Source of the DNA: Chrysomallon squamiferum
Taxonomy: Eukaryota; Mollusca; Gastropoda; Neomphalida; Peltospiridae
Assembly: GCA_012295275.1 (NCBI GenBank)
Contig: CM022668.1
Coordinates: 1,075,637 to 1,139,636, forward strand
Direction: 5' to 3'
DNA: 64,000 nt
Positions 50,512 to 63,163 of the stretch are shown in pieces. The translations under genes were made by a program, and so were the position numbers. A model generated the notes under the pieces. The model searched no databases. It saw only the letters and a program-made list of their open reading frames with translations, and was not told where the DNA came from. Position 1 is the first letter of the stretch; every line of letters starts with the position of its first letter.

Positions 50512-50901
50512 ATGAAAAGACTAATCATTTTGCTCATCAAACATGAACCTTCAAATAGAATTGTGGAGGTTCTGGTTGAGGAAAATCGACATAATCATCG
50601 CTTTCTTGCTCGGAGGGTAACCAGCTTCGGCGGTCATAATGTAATTTCAGTGTTCTTTAAGAGAGAAAATATTGCTCTTTCCAGTGATATATATTTGAAA
50701 TGGGCATGTCGATGGAAAATAGGCAAAATGTTAGTTTTCCAACAAGATCTTCTACCGCTTTCGGGAAGCAAGGACATTTATATTACAAATGAAGCTAAGA
50801 AACTGAACTTTTATTTGGTCGAGATTGTTTGTAGAAAGAAACATCACAGAGTTCATGCCGAGATGTGCGAGCTGTCAGCTAACCAAGACTCTTCTGAGTG
50901 A
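50512..50901 (+). CDS. Unclassified open reading frame, 129 codons
   Basis: From an ATG at 50512 (open from 50458) to TGA. For this AT-rich region 440 bases without a stop is unusual, and composition is ordinary and repeat-free. The translation begins MKRLIILLIKHEPSNRIVEV and is mixed, with many Lys, Arg and His and no signal peptide, membrane segment or motif I recognise. A CTCTTTCCAGTG stretch inside (near 50676) matches the dispersed repeat seen at 16230 and 37160, so part may derive from a repeat. No promoter or splice partner is evident. Probably chance or a repeat relic; a lineage-specific gene is possible. Confidence 0.17.
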   Translation: MKRLIILLIKHEPSNRIVEVLVEENRHNHRFLARRVTSFGGHNVISVFFKRENIALSSDIYLKWACRWKIGKMLVFQQDLLPLSGSKDIYITNEAKKLNFYLVEIVCRKKHHRVHAEMCELSANQDSSE

Positions 50902-52026
50902 GATTAAAATTTCTTTTCCTTTTTCCTCACACAATTCTAGGTATAATTAGCGCTCTAAATATACAGATAAGACTTGAAATTTTCCATTCCTGAAGTTTTT
51001 ATTAAAACAGGACCTCAGAGAGAGAATAGATCAAAAGTTCAGAAGTGAGTAAAACAGGTCAAAATAAGCGGCAATTAATATAGGCGTTTTCTACTACATA
51101 CTTATATATATAAGTCAGCTATCGTAAAATTTGAATTAAAAGTTTTTCAGTTAAAATAATTATTTTACATACATTAACATAGATGAAATATTAGTCATGA
51201 AATCAAAAGATTCACAGAAAAAAGTGAAAAATGTTTACACAAAAGCTCACTCAACATTTTTAATCTGCAGATACTTGATTAGAAACATTAAAAAATAAGA
51301 TATTATTATTATTTATTTTCAGATAGGAACGAACAAATTGTTTATGAAATGCACACACATGAGCAGGATATATAGGACTGACCCTTCAACTATAAAATAA
51401 GTTTTCAAAACTAGAGTTATTTACGTTACACACTTGAGACACTCAGTTCGGTAAGCTCGGACTCGACGCCCGGTTTAACAAAGCAATACACGCACGTCTT
51501 ATCGCAGAGGATAGATTTTATAATTACGTGAAAATGGAAATAACAGAAATATATACAGATTTTTAACATTTCTTCTTATATAATTCAGATAAATTCAACT
51601 TACATATTTCCCGTTCCAGCCAATGATCCATGTTCTTTCGTAAAATTCCATGTAATGTTTTTTTCCTGTTTAAAGAGTGGTTTAGGATCGGACGGTTCTA
51701 GAATTTCTAAATATTACCGATGACAGTATATCTCAAGTCTAAAAAGAAAACATTTACAGAATTTACAAGCTATGAAGATAAGAATTTAAAATTAAAAAAA
51801 ATAATTTTTTTAAAGAAACTGAGTGAACAGCAGCGTTAGGTGTTGTATAGTTGATAGTAATGATTTGAATCTCCATGTATGCAGAATTTCAGGAAACGGA
51901 AAAACTGGTATTTTATTACTTAGTAACATGTTTTTCAGAAGAAAAACAAATTGCTAGGAGACAAAGAAAATAAGCTATGATGAAAATTCTTTGAAGATGC
52001 ATTGGCAAACAAACTAAATCAAATTA
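50902..52026. other. Intergenic DNA
   Basis: AT-rich, without repeats of note and without supported exons. Confidence 0.5.
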
Positions 52027-52190
52027 GAATGTTTCACATGCAGAGACACACGCATTTACAATAATCAGTTATACTTTTAAAAATGCACTGTTGTGTGTAT
52101 GTATGTTGCAGTAATACTATCAGTATTACTGCAACATACATACACACAACAGTGCATGTAAATGCGTGTGTCTCTGCATGTGAAACATTC
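52027..52190. repeat. Perfect inverted repeat forming a 68-bp stem with a 5-base loop
   Basis: The inner arms 52083-52117 and 52123-52157 are exact reverse complements over 35 bases, around the loop TATCA. The outer arms 52027-52059 and 52158-52190 are exact over 33 bases. Only the left side has 23 extra bases between inner and outer arm (52060-52082), which would bulge out. No mismatch in 68 pairs means it is very recent or is maintained. It lies about 400 bp upstream of the zinc-finger gene's start codon. Confidence 0.97.
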
Positions 52191-52450
52191 CTTAAAAGGC
52201 ATAAATATGTAACTGCTTTTCCTCAATACAAATAATATATTATATAATAATAAACAGAAATAATAATAATAATAAAATTAAAAAAAAAAAATATTTTTTT
52301 TTAGTTTGGATGTTTTTTGGCTGAGATGATATTAATATACATTAGTTTATCGAAACTACTCCAAGCCTCAAACTGGAAGATACCTCATCGATATATTTAG
52401 ATTTGCGCGGGAACAAGCAAAAGATCTCAACAACATTCCCGCGAAAAATA

Positions 52451-52492
52451 TCACGTGATAAGTGATAGGTCATTATTGGCCGTTATCATTGG
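52451..52492 (+). promoter_or_regulatory. Candidate promoter of the C2H2 zinc-finger gene
   Basis: TCACGTGA (52451-52458, palindromic E-box) followed by two inverted CCAAT boxes (ATTGG at 52475-52479 and 52488-52492), about 100-140 bases upstream of the ATG. No TATA box. Typical elements for a broadly expressed gene. Confidence 0.4.
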
Positions 52493-52590
52493 CTTATTGC
52501 CGAGGTCAAACTTCCCTCATGGTTGTTGTGTTTACAAACAAGAGAAAATTGTCGGCAGTGAAAAATAGTTAACTAATTTGGATTGTCATC

Positions 52591-53921
52591 ATGTTGACAA
52601 CACGAATTAACTCTGAAGAATGTTTCATGTTATGCGACAGACCAAAACGATCACGATGTGACAGTAGCAGACATAATGATTTCAGTGGAAATGGACCGAG
52701 ATGTTTAGAACTTCAAGATGTCATACGTGTTACGAAACAGTACGAAGACTCAGACGGTGGCATGAACTGTAGTTTATGTGGTTTGTTGTTATTATAGTCT
52801 GTTACCACTGTACTCACCCATTTACAAATTTTACATACTGTTTCTTTTATACATTTCACTCTTCTTTTGAAGTAATCTAAACAAATTATTATTATAATTT
52901 ATTGACATAAACATCATACATCCTCATGATACTGTCGGTGTCATGTACTTGTTGTCATGGTAACTCATGCTCACAACGAAACTATTTAATTCTGATCCTG
53001 TTGTTAATAAGTGTCGAGTAGATTAAGAATAATAAACATTGTTTACAATGTTACCAGTGTAGTTTGTAGATAAATGAAATACAGTTAATGTTGATAACCA
53101 CAGGTTCTCTGCAAATTCTATTTTCTTTAGTATTTTTTTTTTTTTTTTTACCAGCATCTCTTTTATCGTTTATGAAAGAATTTATAAATGGGTGATCAAC
53201 AACTGAATATAGTTAATAAGTGAATAATACATGTTTATTATGATCTCTACTATATCCAATCTTACCTTTCCTAGGTGAGTTGACTTTTCTTTGTCATTTG
53301 TGGGTCCAGTTTATTTATTTGACTTCATCTGTACAATACGAACCACCTGCTCAGAGAATAAAATCACACACAGAGAAACTATTTGTTACTCTGTATTCTA
53401 AATGTAATATAATTAATACAGGTATGGTTGTCTTGTTTAAATGATTTAGTGCTGAATGCACATCAAAAATAAATAAACACCAGTTTAACTAATATCAAAA
53501 ATAATGTTTGATGTGTACATGATCAGTTAAGAGTTCATATTTAGAAAAATTCTCTAGTTGTTTTGATTATAAATAAAATTCTATATTTTTAGGAAAACTC
53601 TACAAAAGCAAGGTCTGTTTCATCAAACACATCTGGGAACACACAGTCTACTGGGATCTGTTTGATGGCTCAAAAAACCAGGATCGAGTTTTGTCCATCC
53701 AGGCAGCGCTTATACTTCATAGTGGCCACAATGGTGTTGCTATTGGCAACAACAAGATTTTGTCAAATTTACTTGTAACTACACCAGGACATCATGAAAA
53801 AAAATCGGTAATAAATGATAAAAAATTGACATCCAGTGCATTGAAACAGCGACACCTGTTGGAGAGAGCAGAAACCCACCCAACACGGCCATCTCCACTG
53901 AAACGCAAACGCTCTGATTAA
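52591..53921 (+). CDS. C2H2 zinc-finger protein, two exons, complete
   Basis: Exons 52591-52780 and 53593-53921 join in phase 1 (TGT G|GTTTGT ... TTTTTAG|GA) to 172 residues plus TAA. One classical C2H2 finger is formed across the junction: Cys60, Cys63, His76, His80 (C-x2-C-x12-H-x3-H), with CGKLYKSKVCFIKHIWEHT as its core and an aromatic, conserved-looking continuation (YWDLFDGSKNQDRVLSIQAA). Basic clusters near the N-terminus (RPKRSR) and at the C-terminus (PLKRKRSD) look like nuclear localisation signals. I recall similar single-finger small proteins with the H-x-WEH-T-x-YWD pattern in animals and fungi, but not their name or function. Probably nuclear, binding nucleic acid or protein; the role is unknown. 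The start is the first ATG after the promoter motifs and the frame is open from there. Confidence 0.82.
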
Positions 53922-54124
53922 CATCTGTTCTGTTATCTTTTGACTTTAACAAGTGGGTTTTCTTTTATTTAAAACTTAACATATTTTTAGTGCTAATCCA
54001 AATATTATTAACTTACTGAATTACATGTTTATTTCTTTCTTTCTCTCTCTTCTGCTTTGCAAAATGCTTTCTGTTCAGACTGTTAAAAAATAATGGTCAT
54101 AATAATATTTGCTTTTCATTTTGG

Positions 54125-54130
54125 AATAAA
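54125..54130 (+). terminator. Candidate polyadenylation signal of the zinc-finger gene
   Basis: AATAAA in a small cluster (also at 54137-54142), about 200 bases after the stop. Later AATAAA sites, for example near 55490, could give longer ends. Confidence 0.4.
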
Positions 54131-54142
54131 TAAACAAATAAA

Positions 54143-56819
54143 ATACCACATAATCTTTATATGTTGATAAAAAGATTTGAACAAATTATTACTGAACTAT
54201 CATAATTGTGTTAAAAATTAAACATTCTATAGTTGCTTTAATATAGATATTTGTGTTCAAAATGTTTTTAAGCAAATTATTTTTGCATGTTAATTATAAA
54301 CTAAATAAATATTTAAACATTTATGTTTTCAATAACAAAAATAATCTTTGGTTAATTTTACAATTAGTCTTGTGAATCAGTATAAATATTTTTATATTTG
54401 TTAATATTGTTATCAGTTGGTGCATGTAGATATTACATTCTGTGACAATGTGTTATGCAGCAGATAATGAAAAATGATTTGGTGTTATTTTGCAACTGTT
54501 CTTAGAAAAACAACAGTTTCTAACTTTGCTTCATGCAGTTCTGTTTCTATGGCAACAACTAGAGAGTCTATTTAGGGCAGAAAACTTGTTACAGTTTGAG
54601 TCAGATTCTGTATCTGATAAATTTTGTCACTTTAGCATGTTCTGGAATATCCAAGTTTCCATAATACATTGCCAATAGCCTCAGAATTAAGTTGAACTAG
54701 AAACAAATCTAGAAACATAATTAAGAAACATTAAGAATGTAAGAGTTGTATCTAATTTTAATATTTTGTACAAATTTTGATTATTTCAGTTAATTTTAGT
54801 TCCTTCTGTTTTATTCAAGATTTATTAAGTTAGGTCTTAAAAATTTGAAATGTGATAAGAAAAATTCATATATATGGAATTTTAATTTTTGTTCAGCATC
54901 AGGAAATTGTTTTCTTACACTGATTCCTTAAACTCTTCATGCTTGTATATTTTGTATATATTTGCCAGTAGTTACTATTTGTATGAGATATGATGAAAAC
55001 AAATAATAATGTACTGGTTTGTATAATGTTTGTTGCTTTAAAAATGATTCATTAAAGGTTTATTTTGAATCTGTGTTGTATGTTAATTTACTAGTTGATA
55101 ATATTGTTTATCAATATTGTTAATTTTCCATATAACACTACCCATCAAGTTATCTATGTAGTGAAATGTCTTTATATTGCTGATGTTGGGGCTTGACTGA
55201 TTTTGGAACTATCATCAGCTGGGTGGGGAACAAGTTTCACAAATTACGCTGTGTACAAAATGTCAGAACTGACATAAAATAACAATGCCTGGCACATAAC
55301 AAAACACACACTGAGATGTAGACTCCTTTGTTGTGACTGTAGACTCAGAGATGGTAAATGTTAATTAGTGAATTTATAAACACTGATATTTAGTTATGTA
55401 ACACTGTGTCATTCTGTTAAATGTACTCCATGAAGGAAGAAGTACAATTATTAAAATTATAAACTGTTCACAATAGTCTCAAGTGATGGAAATAAAATTT
55501 GTATATTTCTATTTCTATGTGTGTTTATAAATACATTTTATATATATATATATAAAACTCGAACATGAATATACATGTGCATGTTGATATTGTTACTAGC
55601 AACCAGGAAAACAAATTAAATGGTAACAATTTTATTGAACAAAGACTATTAAAAATAAAAAAATATTAAAATATAAAGCAGTAACTTGTCATTTGAGTAA
55701 AATCTACAAACATGAATATAATTACTATTTGTTATGAATAAAAATAAAAATTACAGTTCATAATTATTTTGATTTTATCTGCAGACAACTATTGTCACTG
55801 ACAATGTAAATACTATTTACAAACATCACCATATTGAAAAGATTTAAACTTAGAAAAAGTAAATCATCAAACTTTAGTTTAACACAAAATTTGAAAACAT
55901 TAGTACAATACAGAGAAAAAAATAACTTTTTGAAAATAGATGAATCTAAAATCATTGAATTAGTAACAAAATACATGGTTGATCACAGATAGCTTTTCTA
56001 CAAAATGTAAGAAATATAACGGTCATCAGAAAAAGCTGCTCCCAGAAAATGTTTCATTATTAATACGAATAAACAAGTTTTCAGCAAGACAAGCTATTCA
56101 CTTGCTTGGATTCAAGTAGAAAATAAACGCAGAATGAACATTAAAATATAAAAATATCAATCCACAACATCATTCTATTTAAACAACAGCTTAAAAATAT
56201 GAGTAAAATCACAGTAAGTTTCATTTAAAAATAAAATTTATCACAGAATAAAATGTAATAAAAATATTAAAGCATAGCTTCAAATGGACGGAAATACTAA
56301 ATGTGATGAATTTTAATGTCTTTTTAATTTCATTTATTTATTTTTTGTTGTTATTATTATTATTTAAGGAAAAAACAAAATTAAAATATAATTCATTTTA
56401 AGCCTCATAAATGGCATAGAAGATGACAATGGTTAGTTTAGTCAACAAATGTCAACTTATTCAGTCACAAGAATAGAATTATCATCACACAATAACTAAA
56501 TCAATCAGCTTTTTCAGCCTTGTCAAAACCTCTTACAAATCAAAACTATAAATTATTAATAAAAAATATATAAATAAAAACAATTTTTGAAACATTAATC
56601 CAGTACTTGGAATTCATCCTAATTTATCATTCTTTTTATTTATTTTCCATCTTGGCTTAATCTTGCAAGAATACATTGTTTTTTTTTCTTCTTTTGTTGG
56701 CAGTAAATAACAGATTTTAAGAACGACAGTAATTCTCTGTAATTCAGTTACTCTTTGGATTAATTTTAACAAGGCACTTTGGTGTTAATGTTTAGCTAGT
56801 AAATCTTTACTGGAGTTCA
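54143..56819. other. Region between two convergent genes
   Basis: AT-rich and without supported exons; probably includes alternative 3' UTRs of the zinc-finger gene (+) and the coiled-coil gene (-). A short TA run lies near 55537-55553. Confidence 0.5.
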
Positions 56820-56825
56820 TTTATT
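56820..56825 (-). terminator. Candidate polyadenylation signal of the coiled-coil gene
   Basis: AATAAA on the minus strand (TTTATT on plus), about 330 bases after the stop codon. Confidence 0.35.
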
Positions 56826-57154
56826 TAAAACTATGAATACAAAAACTTTTAGCTATTATATACACGGCACTTTTTATGACAAGTGTTTTCATATTAAAAC
56901 TTGTTATTTATCAGACGTTTTCAGAGTCCAATCTCACTAAAAAAACAAAGCAATATGTCTTTAATATAAACTGTTAATCCCTTTTCTTGTTTTTTATGCT
57001 TCTGATCTGTATAAATGTTACAAAAAATAAATTCAGTTTAATATTAGGAGCAAGATCCATTGAAACAGAATTAAGGAGAATGTAAAACAATTTGTATATA
57101 AGGTGCTTTTTGTTTATAAAACTTCCAGTTTGTAATATAAAAGAATAATTCTGT

Positions 57155-60100
57155 TTATTTTGATTTCTTCAAAGCTTTATCCTTCTGTGCAACTTCTGAC
57201 TCCAAATACGAAGCTTGTTTAACCAGACTTTCTTTTTTCAACAAAACTGCTGTCAACTGCTCACGTGTGACCTTTGACCTCTCCATGTCATTAATTTCAT
57301 CAAGTTTCTTCAAGCCTTCCCTTAGATCAGCTTCAGTCCTTAGAATCTACAAGTCAAATTATATTAACAAAAACTTTAATTTTTTTTCACCTTACCTTCC
57401 AGTAATTTCTTCATCAACATGCTCTTTTTCAAAGTAAATAAAATCATTTGTTGCAGCATTACAGATATTTACAGATTATGTATAAAACATTCATGTTACT
57501 TCTATCAGCATCTGTTTGTATGTACCTACATTTTTAACACTGTCTACATCCAGATACATAAGTGAAGGTGAAAACATGGTAATGCTGATGAGGATAACTA
57601 CACTTACCTGTGCCAGCTGAGTGTTGACAGCGTCACTCTTTGTCTGCAAGTCTACGAGCTGAGAGTCGAGGATGTCTCTGGGTGACACAATGAAGGGAAG
57701 CATTCGTTTTCTTGATGGGCTGAACGAATAATAACAGGTGTCTTCCTTATTCCTTTATCATCCAAGTATTGTGATTTGTTTGTTTGTGTGTGATTGAATA
57801 TGTGCATGTACTCATGTGAACTCACGTGTTTTGTGTGTGTGTGTGTTTAAAACAAGAAGGGAATATTCAGTTTAAAATTTTAATAATAAATGAGATATAA
57901 AAACAAAAAATAAATGCACAGTAAGTTCATGATTAAATAATCTATTTTCAAATAATAAAAACACTTCTGACAGTTTTAACAGAAATCAACAAACCTTCTT
58001 GGTGTTGAGGTAGGTGTTGGTGAACCCCGCAGTTCAGCCATGCGATTGCTGATAATGTCCCCTGATGTTTGATAACCTCCTCTGGATGCCAGATACTCTC
58101 TGAGTCTTGCATTACTAGCCACAGTTTGGTAACCATAAACTCTTTGAGACATTACCTGAAGATCATGGAAAATGTTGTTTTTTAAATCACCAAAAACATT
58201 GTTAAATTGTATATGTGTCTGTGTCTTTTTTGTCTCATACACACATATATCCACACCCATACCCACACATATACATCTCAGTTTTTACAACTGTATTTTA
58301 ACTGCTTAAAATTTTAAAACCTTTAAGGAGAAAAATAGTAAATAATAATAAAACTAAATCAGACTATCATAGTGGTATTATTATCTAATCACACTTTATA
58401 AATGTATTCACTAACCTGGTTTGAGAAATCTACTCTGGTTGGACTATCCACCTTCATATCAACAAGTTCATCAATCATGTTCACTTTCTCGTCCATACTG
58501 CGGGTACTGCCCAAAGCCTGTTCAAGAGCTGGTCTCGTATTGGCTGATCCAAGCAGAGACTGAGCATTTGGGCTGTTCTGTGACCTTGAGAAAAACATGT
58601 CCTGACACACAACCTTCAGAGCCTATAAAACAACAAAACTTTCAGTCATTAAAATAAAGTAAATTCATATTTAGGAAGCAAAAAATGTGGTCACTGGGTG
58701 CATACTGTTATAGGCAACAGTCCACAGTGCATGAAAAGACATCATTTTTGTTTTCCTATCTACAATAAGTTGCTGACTGGTAAGATGTAGATATACAAGA
58801 CAATTATTTGTAATTTTAATTTCGTGTCAGTGTAACAGTGTGACATTTTTCTATTAAACCCACAAAAAATGAAAAACTGACTGTATAAAACAGACACAAA
58901 GAAGCTGACAGTACCTTATAAAACTCCCTCATAAACAAAACATCAGAATCATCGGTGAGATTTCCAGTCTTGATATGAGCTAGAGAGTGCAGGATAACTA
59001 CAACAAACTCTCCAATAGATTCCATCCTTTCTTTCCTGATGAACAGAATCTTTCTCTTGTTTTCAAAAAACACTGAGTTTCTGAAAGCGTTTTTCTCATA
59101 GTTGTTTGGAGGAAGGTTTGATGCTAACAGCAGTGTCACATCTGGTGTTGCGATGGTGTTGTGGAGGAGTCGGGTGATGAACACGCCAAACCTGTAGATA
59201 ACAAACTGGCTTGGACTGATGCTGTTGATGTCAACCAGTGACAGCTCACCGCGACATGTCCACTGGGCATCTTTCACATCCATGTAGGGTTTAGAATGAT
59301 CAGCCCCTGGATAAATTACACAGAATAAATGTTATTTTAGAAAATACTGTAATCCAGATAAAATTAAAACATTGCTGTGATATGTCTGTATGATCTTTCT
59401 TTCTACCTTTGTGTTCTGTTTGCCTTCTTCAGATCTGTACTTAGTTACACACTATCTGACCATTCTTTACTATTGGTCAAAGTTTAGTTAAAAAAAAAAG
59501 AAATACACCTAATATGAACTAGCTTTGCTTGTTTTAACTCTTACCTAAAATTTTGCCATCAGTTTTACCAGAAGTAAACTCAGTTTTTTCCAACATCTGC
59601 TCTAAATCACTGATCTGTTTAAACAGAGGTGACGCCATCAGCAGGTTCACCCAGTCCTGCTCCATGTTTCCTGTGATGGTGCTGGGGGCAGCTTCTGATG
59701 CTGCTGGCTGTGACGCTGACTGTGGAGATGTGAATGGTGTCTGTACCAGTGACTCTTCTTGTTGTCTTCTCCTCAGTTCACCTATTTCTATTTCATCTGC
59801 TTCCAACAACTCATCTTTCTCAAGTTTTGCTACTTCTGCTTCTTTTCGACGTTTCCGTCTGGCTTCTAGTTTAGACTGCAGGTTGGACTTTGATTGATTC
59901 TGTTCATCTATAGCTTTAGCTTCAAGTTTCTCCATATTCTTTTTATGTTCCTTTAACAGTCTTGCTTTTTCATCTTCACTCACATTAGCTTCAGCAATCT
60001 GCTCACGCTGCTTTCTGTCTCGTTCTTCCTGCTGCTGTTTACGCAGGCGTTCACGTTCCGCCTCTCTCTCAAGTTGTCGTTGTACTTCACGCTGATGTTC

Positions 60101-63100
60101 TTCTTCCAGATCTTTCTCCAGTTGTCTAACAAACAAAAATATATTTTATAATTCAAATACAATTTCCTTATCCATACACTTCTTACTCTATACATTTAAA
60201 GCTTTTGAAATATGTAATATAAATTACGAAAAAATCAACAACAGGTATGTTCATTAATAAAGAATATTAAACATTTAGCTTTTAGATGTCAGTGATGATG
60301 ACAGATGAAATCTGTTGCTGCCAGTTTAGAGACTTTGTTTATATGTAAATGAAAACATGGAAACATGAATCAAAGCAGCAGAGGAAACTGACTAGAATGG
60401 GAAACAGCTCAGTGACAGAAATTGTAAGAATTGATCTTGTGACCAGCAGTTTTATTCTCTGTAACACCTTCCACTGTATCCTGCATGATAAAGGTAAAAT
60501 TAATAAAATGATAAACATACTGGAGTTTACTAAGCATTTTTGACTTTCTCTCTTCCTCTCTCTGTTTCTGTTCTTGTTTCATCCTCTCTAATTCTTTGTT
60601 CATCTGCTGAACAACTCCATCTCTGTACTGCTTCGCTTTGGCAGCTGCTTGCCTTGCATCTTCCTCATACTTTCTGGTCAGAGCATCGGCAGGTGAGAAT
60701 TTCTTAAAAGCATTAGCCAAGTCTGTGAGTTGTTTTTCTTTGAGTTCTAGTCGAGCATGTGTCTGCTTTACTTCTAGCTGAGGAGAGATGTCTTTCTCTG
60801 CCTGCTGTATCATCTGTGATGTGTGCTTGTCAAACTCTCTCAGCTGGTTCTGAATAAAACAATTTCAAACATGAAAACTAACATGAGCCAGTTTTGAAAA
60901 ATGTTTGGTTAGACTGTTTATCTAGCAAAAAGATATATTCATTTTACATGTACTGACTTTACTGAATACAAAAAATATAAATCTTACCAATGCTGAATTA
61001 ATGCACCTAACTATATGCTTTGCATATGTTGACTTTACCATCATGAATTTATTGTAAATAATAGATTGTTTATTTGAATTGAATTTATTGTAAATATCTA
61101 TATAGATTGTATTTGAATTACATTTACTTCAATCAGACTTATCTGCTTTGAATGTATTGCACAGACATTGTATCTCTGTTGAATATATACCCTGTAAATA
61201 TATTTAATTTACTTGAACATACCTGCTGCTGTTGTTTCAGATTTTCTTTTCTCTGTGCAAGTTCAGCACTAGATAGAGACCCAGCGTCTGCTACCAAGTC
61301 CAGTAACTCTTGTTCAAATGCTGACAGAATACGTTCTCTGTCTGTCTCTCTCTTCTCCTTCAGATCTGCTATGGCTCTGTTCACGGCAGCCTCTCTCTCC
61401 TTCATCAACTGCTCCTCCAGGTGAATAGCCTCCTTCATGTGTCGCTGGCGCAGAACAGTGTAGATCATGTTCTCTGCCTGCTTTGCATCTTTACCCTAAG
61501 TGAACAAATTAATTAGCACGAAATAGACCAGAATTAATATTAATGAAACTACAGTTATATAAAATTAAAAGATAAATTATATACACTACTGTTGCCACAT
61601 TTTATATTTCTTTTAATCTGTATAAATAATTAAAATGACCCCTTTTTCATCATAAAAAGACAAAAATGAAAATGACTGTACTTTTCCTAACAATTACCAG
61701 AAACAAATTCAGTTCATTTATATCAGCTTTATAACTACCAAACTGTTTTTGTGAAATAAAATCATTAAGTAATATGAAATACTTTTTAAAAAAGTGCTTT
61801 TAAATAACAAAGGAAAAAAAAAAAAAATAAATAAATAAATAAATAAGTAAAACCTATGTTAATACTCACTTTGACGTGATCTTTCAGTGTGTTGTTTTCT
61901 ATTTCATGGGATATTTTCTCATTCAGTCTGTCACGTTCTTGCTGCTGTTGCACCAGCTCCTCCTCCATTTCCAGACGATGTTGTTCACGAAGTAGTTCTG
62001 CTCTCTGTTTCTTGCGAGCTGAAATCTGAACGTACAAAACAAAACTGAAAACTGAATGTTTTTTATTTACCTCACGTTTTGCAGGTCATACAGACATGTC
62101 TTTCATCAGAGCAGAATTAATAAAATTATGAATGTAACAAAAAGTTATTAAAAAAAAAATCTTAACTAAATATTTAACATTAAATTAATAATATTTATTT
62201 CCTCTATTAGTATGACATTTGTTATAACTGATCTATGTGAGGTTTCTATATTTCAATGATGTAAAGCTGACTTGTTAAATAAGTAAACATGGTTAAGATC
62301 TGTCAGTGACTTTGTGTTCAGATTAACTTTGTTAACTCACCTTGTCATCAAGTGCCCGTTTCTGCCTAATGCGTTCCTGTTCTAAGTTCTCTACAATAGC
62401 TTCCTGTTCCTCTTTGTGTTTTGCCATTAGCCTCTGCATTTCTGCCTCTGACAGCTTCTCTCCATGTATTAAAACGTCTCTCTCAAACTTGGCTTCATGT
62501 GCATCAACAGCCTGCAATCAACATTACTCTTTTATAATATAAAACTATAGTAATATAATTAGGAAGAAAAAACAGTTTATTTGACAATGAACACATCACA
62601 TTTTCAGTCTATTCTAATAAATTGTATTACACAGGGATGATGAGAAAAGAAGCTTGATGCCATCTCATAATAAGATATTGTTTTTTCACTTTTGCTAGTC
62701 TTTTTTTGTACAACCAATCCCACTTTTAAACGCACTTTTCAGTGTATATATGTATATATATATATATATAAATATATATATAAAAGGATATATTATGGCT
62801 TCTGATAAATTAGTATGTGTGTCTGTATGTGTATGGTGAATCATGAAAATCAAGTACATTTTTAAGAAATAACCTGACATAAGTAAATAGAAATCTCTAA
62901 ATCTCTATGGCTAAAGCTGAAGGACTCACAAGTGACTTCTGGCTGTCGATCTGCTGGTTCAGCTCTCGCAGCTGTCTGCCGCGTTCCTCCTCCAGCTGCC
63001 GCAGCCGACGCCTCGCCTCGTCACGCTGCTCCACCTCCAGCGCTTCCTGTTTGGCCAGCTGTTCACTGATCAGTTTTGTCTGTTCATCTGTCAGTTCATC

Positions 63101-63163
63101 ACTGTTCACTTTATCACTTATTTCAGATATCACTTTAGCAGACTCAGCATCTCCTTTAGAAGC
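57155..63163 (-). CDS. Large coiled-coil protein, C-terminal 935 residues (5' part beyond the window)
   Basis: Eleven minus-strand exons in transcript order: 62930-63163, 62341-62511, 61870-62025, 61223-61495, 60521-60849, 59545-60125, 58915-59306, 58416-58622, 57995-58155, 57608-57719 and 57155-57346 (stop TAA). They total 2808 bases, all with GT/AG and matching phases. The first ~550 residues are charged and helical, rich in Glu, Arg, Lys and Gln (for example RRRLRQLEEERGRQLREL, then LMAKHKEEQEAIVENLEQER), a long coiled coil. A Ser/Pro/Ala linker follows, then a globular segment of about 130 residues (SPSQFVIYRFGVFITRLLHN, LLLASNLPPNNYEKNAFRNS, VVVILHSLAHIKTGNLTDD). After it come a low-complexity Ser/Thr/Pro part and a final coiled coil ending KKSK. 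The coiled coil looks like what databases label trichohyalin-like, but I cannot assign a family. Likely a cytoskeletal, ciliary or scaffold protein; this is inference only. Confidence 0.85.
58915..59306 (-). CDS. Globular-domain exon of the coiled-coil protein, with an HSLAH motif
   Basis: This 392-base exon carries most of the only clearly folded, non-coiled-coil part. It includes a hydrophobic stretch FVIYRFGVFITRLLHNTI, the segment LLLASNLPPNNYEKNAFRNS, and VVVILHSLAHIKTGNLTDDS. HSLAH resembles the spacing of the HExxH zinc site of metallopeptidases, with the catalytic Glu replaced by Ser; if related, it would be an inactive zincin-like fold. The resemblance is only to the spacing and may be coincidental. 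Confidence 0.8.

Noticed and set aside
53101-53592. Part of the zinc-finger gene intron considered as an extra exon
   Set aside because: The frame joins cleanly from 52780 to 53593 across the finger; nothing in between is open and bounded by good sites.
59553-59897. Plus-strand 114-codon Ser/Cys-rich frame, and similar plus-strand frames at 61152 and 62907
   Set aside because: Antisense shadows of the minus-strand coiled-coil exons.
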